DNA from: Gnetum montanum
Lineage: Eukaryota > Streptophyta > Gnetopsida > Gnetales > Gnetaceae
Direction of reading: 5' to 3'
Assembly (NCBI GenBank): GCA_015680685.1
Contig: MNCI01030582.1
Span: forward strand, 700,845 to 764,844
DNA: 64,000 bases
Positions 47,640-57,657 of the stretch are shown here, in pieces. Under the pieces are notes generated by a model. It made no database searches, was not told the origin of the DNA, and was given only the letters and a program-made list of their open reading frames with translations. A program made the translations under genes and the position numbers. Position 1 is the first letter of the stretch, and each line of letters starts with the position of its first letter.

Positions 47640-48720
47640 TTTTAATTAGGGTATTTCTCTTGCTGCAAAATGGATTGTAAAGTGCATTAATGGAGATGAT
47701 GTTTGGATGCTCCTTGTAAGAAGTAGAATTATGCAAGAAAAACCAAAGAATAAGAATAGTTGGTCTTCTAATAACTTTTTTCACTATCTTTTTTCCCTCA
47801 AGCCATTTCTATTTTCAGTTCTCTTCTTCTTAAAAAAATTTGGAAATCATGGTGTAAGATTAGTAAATATTGGAATCACAATCATATTACAATTTTAAAA
47901 GATATGCTTAAGCAAATTATCCCATGATGGCTTGCCTTTAATGAAGGAGCTTACGCTACTAATGTATGTAGAGTATGTAGTACTTAGGAAAATTTTGGTA
48001 TCACTATAGTTTCTTGTCTACATATGCATGATAGATGGATTACTTAGAATGAAGCTTCTAGCCTTTATGGTTTGTATAGAAAGAGAAAAAAGAATTTTAA
48101 AAATTTAATTTTTAATATTGAGAATTAATTTATAGTTAACAACAGTTTGCATTAGAATTTTCCAAATATTTTTTGAAGGATGGTAGATCTATTTTTCCTT
48201 TTAATTCAAAAGTTGCTTATGAGATTATTACAAAGAATGATTTTATTCATAAAAAATTCAATAAGGCCTAGAAAAAGTAATTATCATCACACTTTTGGAT
48301 GAGGAAATTAAAAGATATATGGAGAGCTCCTACATTTTCTCAATTTTGCATTTTTTATAGTATCTTATTCATCAAGGTCTTTCTATCAGCACTTGTCTTA
48401 AACATATGAGAAATATTTTTCCTCAATGTCCTCTTTCAAGAAGTGAAGACTTATTTTCTCATATTTTTAAAGTGTTTTATTGCTCAACATGCTTGGAAAT
48501 GAACATCTAAAATATGTGATAACTTCCAATCAAGCATCAATGAAGTCATTCGTGGTGATCAGCTTACTTTGTTTACTTTCTTTATTTACATTTGGAATTA
48601 TATTTGACCCCTTATTTTCTATTCTATTTGAATGCTTTAGTGTGCAATTATTTTCCAACAACAAGAGCATAACTATGACATCTCTTTAAGAGTCAAATAC
48701 CAATTTCTCAAAGATATCAC
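47640..48720 (+). pseudogene. L1-type LINE ORF2 C-terminal fragment
   Basis: Reads AAKWIVKCINGDDVWMLLVR, KNKNSWSSNNFFHY, WKSWCKISKYWNH and DRWIT; further on FWMRKLKDIWRAPTF and HQGLSISTCLKHMRNIFPQC, which recall the post-RT and zinc-binding-RVT parts of plant L1 elements. Many stops. Opposite strand to the ORF1 remnant to its left, so not one intact element. Confidence 0.6.
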
Positions 48721-49768
48721 TTTTTAACTGCAACTTCAAGAAAAAAAACTCTTAGTGAAAGCTAAATAATTAATTTTATTTCTATAGTATTAATTTATTT
48801 TTATATTTTTCGCGCAAGGATAGGAAGCTTTCAACTTTTGTTGCTATTTGTTCTCTATTTTTGATTATCGTATTCTTTTATTTTTAGAGAGTTTTCTCCT
48901 TTTCTTTACAGGAAAATCTTTAGTAAGAAGTGAGATCCTGTGAAGGTGCTTTTAAATGAAGGCAAGGCTTGATTCTTTTTCTACCCTAGAGGGAAGGTAT
49001 TTTTAGGAATGGTTATAAGGCTAAAAACCTAAAACAACATTTCCAAAATCATTGGACTTTTTCTTTAGACATTCGTTTTGATGATCTAATGCACTTTAAA
49101 TTTTTTAAATATTAATATTTATTTTTGTAGGGTTTGACACCTGCCTTCCTTGCCCCCCTCTTTTTTAACCCCAAGAGTAGTGAGGTATTGCTCAATTAAA
49201 TGGAGAATATAGCTTATGCTTTGTAAAGGCATAGGATTGATTTTGATATGTTTAAAGAGTTATGATTACTAAAAGACATGTTAGAATTCCAAATAGCTGA
49301 AAATTTAATTTTTTTTAAATTTAAATTTATCAAAATTATTAATTTGAATGCTAAAATAATGTATTTTATAAATAATTTAGAACTACAATATCTCCCTAAT
49401 CTTAGCTTTGATTAAGATATAATTTGCATTGTTAGAATCATGTTTATAAGTACTACATGTTGGATATGGTTTCAAGGCATATGAACTAAGTTAAATTTTC
49501 ATGATTTTGAAAAACCAAAATAGTCTATTTTATTAAATTGGCCTTATTAAGATGGTCTATGGACAAAGTTACGACTTCTAAATGACTTAAATTTGATGAT
49601 AAAGTAATGGATAGATTTTTGGATATCGTGGATATACTCTTATTGGATGTGAGGGGATAAGGATTACCAAGCTTAGTTTGCCTAGCATTAAGAAGAAGGT
49701 TAGTAGGATAAAATACCATATTATGGTCTTATTAGTATTAGTTTCCTTACTAATTCCTTACTAATTGA
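48721..49768. other. AT-rich intergenic
   Basis: No gene supported. It contains the 48,960-49,040 stretch that is inverted relative to 45,960-46,045. Confidence 0.4.
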
Positions 49769-50726
49769 TGTAGGGACACCTCTTCTAATCTCCTTGTTTT
49801 GCCCTACAGGTGTATTTTGCAAGTTTTGGGCTTGAAGAAGACACCTTGGAAGGCTAGGAGATGTCTTGGCTAAGACCTAAAGGTGATAGAAGACATCTAG
49901 AAGTCATAGGAAATGTCTTACTGAAGTGTAGAAGACTCAAAAAAGATGCCTTATGTAGGGAGTAGACATCTTGAAGGAGACATCTCCCCAAACAAGAAGA
50001 CATCTCAAGTAAGACATCTTGTAATGAAAGGAGATGTCTTGAACCTAGAGGAAACATCTCCTAGAAATAGAAGCCATCTTCCTTGAGAGTTTGATTGACA
50101 CAAAAGACATCTAAACAAGGTCAAAGATGACTTGTACGATGGTAGAAACTTCTAAAAACATCCATTCCAATTTGAAAAATAGTTAAAACATGATGTAAAA
50201 TGATGGATATATCAAGGGAGAAGGTGAGAATACTTGGAAAATATCTAAATAATCTCAAGTTGAGTTGAAAATTTTTTTTCTAGATTTCTTATCTTCTAGT
50301 TGTTCATAAATATTGATGTAATTCACCATTGTTGGAAGAACAACAACAAAAAAAACCTAGTCATGAGCAAGATAGAGAGCTCATGAGAGAGAAGGGAGTA
50401 GAGGTTGTGCAAGAAAATTGAGTGAGAGGCAAGGAAGAGAACTTAAGAGAGGTTGAGAAAATCTCTTATAAGTGTTTTGTCTTGAGCTTGGGCTTCATGG
50501 TGAGCTATTGAGGATTGAGATGGGATAAGTATGACCTCTAATAACGTTGGAAGAGTTGTGAGTTAAACTTGACTCCTTATCTTTGATGTATTTTCTCTAA
50601 ATTTTGAGAGTTTTCTAAGTATAAGAGAGATTTTCTCATTTCATTGTGTTGTTCCAATTTTCTAAACTAGATCTTCTTGGAAGTTATGGAATGGGGCCTA
50701 TTAGAGTCTATTGAGGTATAAGCCCA
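49769..50726 (+). repeat. Element F 5' LTR
   Basis: Aligns with 52,505-53,441. Contains about a dozen AGACATCT/AGATGTCT-like motifs in both orientations between 49,855 and 50,110. Ends near TATAAGCCCA. Confidence 0.8.
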
Positions 50727-50739
50727 CACTTTTATGTTA

Positions 50740-52209
50740 AAGCTTGGTGTTTTATTTGAATGAAAGGAACGTTATTGTGGATATTTGTGCATTTGCTTTT
50801 GGATATCATTCTTATTGTCTTACCTTTAGACCTATGAAAGGTATGGCTTGTAAGAAGAAGATAAATCAAGAGCTTCAAAAGTTTAAGGACTCCTTTAAGG
50901 CTTTTGTGGCTGAAATGCAAGAAGTTCTTCCCAAAGTAAAAAACCACAAGCATCAAGATTTTGTAGAAACTTCAAGAAGGAATATGGATAAATTCAAGAC
51001 TAACTTGTGAAATATTTTGAGAAGAATTAAGAGAATATCTTCTAGCCATTTAGAAAGGAAGGAAGATGAAAGGTTTGATAAAGTAAAGATCAATGAGAAA
51101 AGGAGTTTTCATGTATCTCTTATTGAGCAAAGAAGTGCTCAATACTTAATTGTTTCAAGGGAGGAAACCAAGAGCTTTATCAAAGGGACCAAGAGCTCTT
51201 CAAAATCCAATATGATGTATGTTATTAGTCAAGGAGAGTTCCTACCTCATGAGTCATGGAGGGTGAAAAAATCAAAGCCAAAAAAAGTGGTAAAGATAAA
51301 GGAACTTCTTTAAGGAGGATCAAGGGTAGCACTAGAAGGTATGATATTCATTATTTTTACAATTTTTGTATATCTTGTGGCAAGGAAAAGGAGATTCTAA
51401 GCCAAGTTGACGTTATCTCATGGGAGAGAAGCGAGTCTTCTAGGTAAGGTATGTGAAAGAATGATTATTTTAAGGTTATTTCTCATGGATCTTTTGCTAA
51501 AATCATGGAGGAGAGTTTACCTTTTGAGTTGTTACCTAAAAAATGGGATGAAGAGCTTGTTGATGTTTCCTTTGAAGAAGAGAAGCCATTGGAATTAGGA
51601 ACTCCTATTTGGGATTTGAGATCTTCAAGCTTTGATGAGATTGGATAGCCACATGTAGAAGATCAAGCTAAACCAAAGATGGATGGGAGAAGCCATGAAG
51701 AGGTAAGTAAGTATGAGATTTACCTTGTTGGTGGTAGTAATATCTCTCATGTTGAAGCTAGTGTGATGAATGTTAGTTTTTCAGTTCAGGTTGGTAGTGG
51801 TTTGCTCAATGGTAATGATGACTATCATGATCATTGTGGTGATTTTGAGAGTCATGTTGTGACTTTTGATGCCATTTTTAGTGAGAGGAAGATTAATAAT
51901 GATAATTTAATTGATGATGTTGGCTACTGGGATAGTCATTATGAGAAGATTATTATTGATATTGGTGAAGACATTGATAATGATATGATTTTCCAAAATT
52001 TGAAGATACTTGTTATTAATTATAGTAATGATGAATTTGTGAAGTATGTTGATGGATTTGATTGTCTTAGTTGTAAAATGGATGAGCAGCATAAAGACAA
52101 TCCACATGGTGGTGTTAATGATGAAGGAAAGCTAAGTGGTAGTCTTTCAAACACCAATAAGGAGCAGGTGAAGAAGAGGAAAAAAAGTGAAGAAAAGATG
52201 TTGGATTAA
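50740..52209 (+). pseudogene. Element F ORF, unrecognised
   Basis: The first part is basic and helical (KINQELQKFKDSFKAF, EMQEVLPKVKNHKHQ, RRIKRISSSHLERKEDERF), perhaps a gag-like or coiled-coil protein. The second is acidic (LPKKWDEELVDVSFEEEKPL; LGTPIWDLRSSSFDEIG). The third, open from 51,679 to 52,209, is Asp/Asn-rich (GNDDYHDHCGDFESHV, IDIGEDIDNDMIF) and ends in a Lys-rich tail. Frame changes occur between about 51,310 and 51,470. I recognise no family. Confidence 0.55.
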
Positions 52210-52487
52210 TAAAGCCTAATACTTTTATTTTTTCTTATTCTTCAATTGTTGCAAGTTTGAGTCATCATGGGGATGCAATGGAAGCATTCCAAGGAGATTC
52301 TCAAATAAAGGAAGCATGGTGGGACATGAGGATAAGCCTTCATGAGCAAAGGAGGCTTAACATAAAAACCTCAAATGATGCTCATTCTCATGTTTTTAAT
52401 GCATTGAGTCTTGTTGTTGTTATGGCCTTGAGTCATGGGGGCATTGTGCCTTTGAACTTATGAAAGATTATGAAGTGTGACATTTTT

Positions 52488-52502
52488 AAGGGTGGAAGAG
52501 AT
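52488..52502 (+). promoter_or_regulatory. Element F polypurine tract
   Basis: AAGGGTGGAAGAGAT ends 2 bases before the TGTAGGG start of the right LTR. Confidence 0.7.
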
Positions 52503-52504
52503 TG

Positions 52505-53441
52505 TGTAGGGACACCTATTCCAATCCCCTTTTTCTACCCTAAAGGTGTGTTTTGTGGGTTTCAAGCTTGAAGAAGATATCTTGGAAGGCTATGAGATAT
52601 CGTGGTTGAGACCTAGACATGATAGAAGACATCTAGAAGTCACAAGAGATATCTTTCTAAAGTGCAAAAGACTCTATAAAGATGTCTTATCTAGGGAGGA
52701 GACGTCTTGGAGGAGACATATCCCCAAATAAGAAGACATCTTACCATGAAAGAAGACGTCTACCAGAAATAAAAGATGTCTTTCCTGAGAGTTGAGCTAA
52801 TACAGAAGATGTCTTGACAAGGTCAAAGACGACTTGTATAGCTAGGGAAACTTCTGAAAACACTCGTCCTAATTTAGGAAATGGCCAAAACATGATGGAC
52901 AAAGATGGAAATAGTAGAGAAGAGGATAATAAGACTTGGGAAGCATTTGAAAAACATCAAGTTGAGTTGAGGAAAGATTTCTAGGTTTCTTATCTTCTCG
53001 TTGTCTAGAAACATTGATATAATTCACCATTGTTGGAAGAAAAACAACAACAATAGCATTATCACAAGCAAGATAGAGAGCTCATGAGAGAGGGGGGAGG
53101 AGAAATTTTGCAAGAAGAGAGCTTGGACAAGGAGATTAAGTGAGAGAAAAGGGAGAGCACTTGAGAGAGATTGAGGAAATCTATTATAAGTATCCTGTCT
53201 TGATCTTGGGCTCCATGATGAACTATTGAGATTTAAGAGGGAACAAGTGTAGCCTCTAAGATAGTTGGGAGAGTTGTGAGTTAAGCTTGGCTTCTCATCT
53301 TTGAGGTATTTTTTCTGAATTTTGAGAGTTTTCTTAATATAAGGAAGATTTCTCCATTTCATTATGTTGTTCTTATTTTCTAAGCTAGATCTACTTGAAA
53401 GTTATGGAATGGGTCCTATTGGCATCTATCGAGGTAGAACC
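52505..53441 (+). repeat. Element F 3' LTR
   Basis: Direct repeat of 49,769-50,726, with the same AGACATCT-rich block at 52,590-52,820. Confidence 0.8.
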
Positions 53442-54165
53442 CCTATTCTAGTTATGACCTATATTAGTTAAGTAAAGGGAATTTTTGGTTAGCTTGACTT
53501 CTTTATATTAATTATGTATAGAGGTTATGAATTGTTATCTAGAAAAGGATATGAAATATCATGTTTGTGAATCTAGAAATTGAGTGTTTTAGGAAAGACA
53601 AGATTCAATAATAAGGTAAGTTCCTAGAATACTTAGTTAAGGATTACCAATCGTGTGGAAAAATTGGGACCTAATGGTTTAGATCCTTAGATAACTAAGG
53701 GAAATCTAACACTATATAAGGGAATTACATATTTAGGGACAATAAGATCAAATAATAAGGTAAGATCATATAACATTTTAGAAAAAGGATTACATACATG
53801 ATGTGAGGAAGAGGGCTCTTTAACCTTATGGAAAGGTACTAATGATTAATTAGCTTGCATTTCTAATTTAAGATCTAATGGTTTAAAACCTTACTTAACT
53901 AAGGTAAGATTACCACTACTAGAAAATGGGCAAGAGTTACTTGGAAGGATGTTACCCTTGAGTCTCTTACAATTAATATATCTTATTGGTGTATTGCCAA
54001 AGTCTAGTTATTCTTAGAAGTTGATGAAACGACATCTTCTCAATTGGCATGATTCATCTTGAATATGTTGCACATTTAACAATGGTTCATAATTCATCTT
54101 GGATCATGGCTCGTAGTTCATCCTTAGATCATAGTCAACTCTTGATACTTAATTGATCTTGGATT
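53442..54165. other. Unassigned, with short diverged repeats
   Basis: No coding region. Loose repeats of AAGATC.AATAATAAGGTAAG (about 53,605 and 53,752) and ATCTAATGGTTT-like pieces (about 53,672 and 53,873). Confidence 0.4.
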
Positions 54166-54171
54166 GTGATT

Positions 54172-54192
54172 TGCTCGAATACCAATTGTAAC
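54172..54192 (-). promoter_or_regulatory. Primer-binding-site-like sequence after a possible LTR end
   Basis: On the minus strand GATGTTACA is followed by ATTGGTATTCGAGC, close to TGGTATCAGAGC, the initiator-Met-type primer site. This suggests a minus-strand LTR to its right whose other end I could not place. Confidence 0.35.
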
Positions 54193-54810
54193 ATCTTGTT
54201 CTTAGATGTCATGGAAAATGTAAAATATATATAACATTCAACATGATGCATATTGAATAGAAAAATGTGAAAATAATGTGTCTAAGTTACACAATAACGG
54301 TTTCTTGGGGTTATCGTCCTTTGGCATTTATCCCTTAGAGACAATCTATCATTGCCAACATGATTAATCCTATATATGATTAAAAGGGATAGCTAATCAC
54401 CTTCTTGTCCTTCTTCACCTAACACTTGTTACTCACTTTTACTAGCTTCATAAGTCCATGCTAGCACAACCTATAATTCATAGGTATAAATACTTTATGT
54501 TAAACTTCTAAAGATTATCTTAAGAGACATGCTTGCTTGTTATAATGTATCCTTTCATAAAGGGTCTTATTATAATTACAACATTTTTTACATAATGATA
54601 CCATCCTAGTCAAAGAAAGACATCATTTGGGAATGGAAATAAGACGCCTTAACTAACTTATTTTTTATGCTCTATGTTTTCTTATGTTCCATACTCATTG
54701 TGTGTGCTTAATATTTTGTATGCAAGTTAATTACTTTATTGTTGATTTTGTAGTGCTTGAAATGTAGTATGCATAATGATTTGGAAAAAAGATTACATGA
54801 AATTTTGTTG
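54193..54810. other. Possible LTR body, otherwise unassigned
   Basis: AT-rich. Would be the LTR if the adjacent primer-site match is real; no second copy occurs in the window. Confidence 0.3.
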
Positions 54811-54829
54811 GGTAATGGCTTAGAGTTAG

Positions 54830-55150
54830 AATGGCTTCCTTATGTTAAGCTATAAGATATTAGAGGAAGACATAGAGTGGTTTTTGTTTTAGATAAGCTA
54901 AAAGAATGGTGACTTATATGATTTGACCATGCGTAAAGAAGATCAAACAATAAGCCTACAAATAAAGATTTCCAGGAAAGCCTCCAAAAAGAAGACCAAA
55001 GAAAACATAGAAAATAAAAATAAAAAATGATTTAAAGAAACTGCAAATAAACAAAGATCTAGATATTCATAAAGATGAATGATTTAGAAAACTCATGTAG
55101 TTGACCCTATTTTATTGAGACAAGGCTAGGATGGTGATGATGATGAATGG
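54830..55150 (+). pseudogene. LINE ORF2 C-terminus and 3' end
   Basis: Nucleotide similarity to 45,330-45,660 (for example CTGCAAATAAACAAAGATCTAG) and the GAGACAAGGCTAGGATGGTGATGATG end. Heavily decayed tail of the same LINE type. Confidence 0.7.
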
Positions 55151-55193
55151 CTTATTATTAGCTTGCTATTTTGTTATATGTTGGTATATGGTT

Positions 55194-55976
55194 TGATGAG
55201 TGGCAAGGTACCCCTACACTCAGCCATACGAATAGGAGTGTTACACGGGTGATCCGGTCGAACTTTAAGGACTAAGTGCTTACGCGCCTTATGGAACACT
55301 TAAGGTTAATCAATTGTTGTCCTCCCAAGTTTACTTGTATTTGTCACGGTTGTATGGTTAAGTAAGCTTGAGGCATGTGATTTATATATTTTTTATCTTT
55401 TTATTACCTATGCTAAGAGAGGAAAGGGTGAAGAGACTAAGTAACTAACTTTTACTAACTAAGATTTATTCATCCTAGCATTAGTATCTATTCTCACTTG
55501 CTGTACACACCCTGAACTAGTGCAACGCTACTAGGATTACCAAACACTATTCGTTACTAGGTTACCAAGTGTAGCACACGTGCTTGAAATAGTCGTACTG
55601 AATGCACTTAACTAGGAGTTGAGGGTTGAGAGAGATTAATTATCTAAGAAAGAATTTAAGCATTTAACATCAATTAAATCCTAATTAGCTTAGTCCATGC
55701 ACTGCAAGGTTTATCAGAAAGTTCATATTTATTGCCGTACACAATTGTTTGCTCAGATACAAAATTGCTCAAATAAAGATTCATTCACTTTGAGACTCCT
55801 ACTGTGGGCACATGGAAATTATTCTATCTCTGGAATGGTAAAACTGCTAGAGTTTGGCTAAGGGTCTAGATCTAGATGGAGAAACAAGGGAAAGCAACCT
55901 CTTATTTATAGAACTGGCGACGGGCTCTGATATCACATACGTGATATCGCGGCCCATGCGATATCGCGTCCCATCA
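55194..55976 (-). repeat. Element E 3' LTR
   Basis: 783 bp. On the minus strand: TGATGGGACGCGATATCGCA, then GCGATATC, palindrome at 55,929-55,948, and TATAAATAAGAGG at about 55,901-55,914. Confidence 0.93.
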
Positions 55977-55990
55977 TACCCCCATGACTG
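55977..55990 (-). promoter_or_regulatory. Element E polypurine tract
   Basis: Minus strand CAGTCATGGGGGTA abuts the 3' LTR, as in elements C and D. Confidence 0.8.
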
Positions 55991-56052
55991 AATGAAAACT
56001 CGTCCTCGAGTTCCTTACAAAATATTGGGAAGGTATAGGATTATTGGCTTGA

Positions 56053-56280
56053 GTGGAACTAATGGTGAATGGGGTGACATGTGAATGGATCATCATTACA
56101 ATACATGACAAAATTAGTATTCATGACAACAAGAGTGAACACTATATACATTTGACATCTAGCCTTATTTGGCAGTTGAGAGAGAGAGAGAGAGAGAAAG
56201 AAATTTGCTACTGCCAACACAAAAATTGCGCCTTTTGTTGTCTATTCGTAAGAACACCATCAATCTCCTTCCTTGCATAG
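56053..56280 (+). CDS. Conserved antisense ORF near the 3' end of element E
   Basis: 75 codons opposite to gag (MELMVNGVTCEWIII, HDNKSEHYIHLTSSLIWQLR), equivalent to 34,341-34,562 in D. The GA microsatellite inside it added two codons without shifting the frame. Not recognised. Confidence 0.35.
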   Translation: MELMVNGVTCEWIIITIHDKISIHDNKSEHYIHLTSSLIWQLREREREKEICYCQHKNCAFCCLFVRTPSISFLA

Positions 56281-57203
56281 CTACTTCAACACTGATCCAT
56301 TCCAAGTGTTCCCTCCAGATCCAATCTGTTGTTGTATGATTACCATCTGCACACACAACACAATCTCATATTAGCAAGGGTAAATGAATCACAACGCAGT
56401 TGATACCTTGCCTCAGTGTAAAGTCCATTGGCTAAGTTGTGCTATGGTTGATGCGGATCTAGAGATATAATAATGGTGACTACCCAAGGTGTAGGGGTTA
56501 GGATAAAATCGAAAAAATTGGACCAGGACTCCCATGACTAATCGCAAACCTCCAGTAGCGAGAGAATGGAAAAAGATAAGGAATAAGAAAGATGGAGAAA
56601 AAGAGACAACTGTAACACGGATGAAATGGATGCCAAAGATGGAAATGAAAAAAATAGAAATGGATTGCGAAAATGTTTAAGGGAAAGAAATTAACGGGTG
56701 CACCAAATAGGAATGCCAGTGGGTCCTCCCCAAAGAAGGCTCATGCCCTTAATGCTCTGACAATCCCACATTCAAAGAGTCCATAGGCCCTAGGAATGTC
56801 ATTTGGAGACAACAGTTAAACTCTTAACCACAAGAATTTACCAAAAAGAAAACAATGCATCCACTAAAATATAGACTACTTATACAACCGGCAATGAGGT
56901 GATAAATGGGGAAAGAAGGATGGAAAGAAGAGAATGGAATGGAATCTCAAAAACAAGGTGATGTATAGCCCCTTGTGTATTTAATGATTAATGTGACTTG
57001 GTAGACCTCATTCCAAATCCAGCCTCAAACAACCACATCCAGTGACATCACATTAATACATTTGGCCAATCCATCCACCCGAAGTAACAAGAATGCCTTC
57101 ATCAAAGAGTCACAACCATTCTGATGAAACAAAAGAGGAGAAAGTAAGGAGCAAGAAGGGCCTTAGTTAGAGGGAACATTTTTATTTTAGTTCCATTACC
57201 AGT

Positions 57204-57243
57204 NNNNNNNNNNNNNNNNNNNNNNNNNNNNNNNNNNNNNNNN
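57204..57243. other. Assembly gap, 40 N
   Basis: Unknown bases in the 3' region of element E; the matching stretch of element D is at about 33,350-33,400 and includes a poly-A run. Confidence 0.99.
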
Positions 57244-57657
57244 AGAAATGCCCAGTCACCGATTCATTGATAGTTCTTATTATTTTGAAGAAAGGGACTA
57301 TACAGTTCCAAGCCAAGAGAGACCATAGAATTTTATGGATGCATGGATGATGTGGACTCATTGCTTGTTATATCAAAAGAACCATACCTTAGTATCAACA
57401 TCATAACTTAAAGGTAAAAACCAAACATTAGCAATCAATGGAATACAGTTCATACCATCTTTAGAGCACTTATTAAGTGATAAATCAAACACGCAAAGAA
57501 ATGAAAAAGTATAAACGATGTTGTAAAAAAAAACAAGAAAAGTTAAAGACGTTTGTAAAACAAAAATGTGTAAAAGAAAAATTTAAAAAGAACTGAGGGC
57601 TTTAAATGATTAGCATAGGTGGCCATCTCCCCCATGACTACGTTGGAAGGGAGAGAT

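Larger units (their letters stand above)
49769..53441 (+). mobile_element. Element F: small non-autonomous LTR retrotransposon
   Basis: Two direct repeats of about 950 bp beginning TGTAGGGACACC flank 1.8 kb with a single gene region. A purine tract (AAGGGTGGAAGAGAT) lies just before the right LTR, giving plus orientation. No protease, RT or integrase was seen. The flanks (attga, left; tattc, right) do not match, so the right end may be off by a few bases or the duplication has decayed. Confidence 0.8.
55991..57640. other. Element E 3' non-coding region with N gap
   Basis: Homologous to 32,700-34,626 of element D in reverse. Includes a GA microsatellite at 56,177-56,198 and 40 Ns at 57,204-57,243. 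No sense-strand domain. Confidence 0.6.

Noticed and set aside
56177-56198. GA microsatellite as a regulatory element
   Set aside because: A simple slippage repeat within the 3' region of element E, much shorter in element D.
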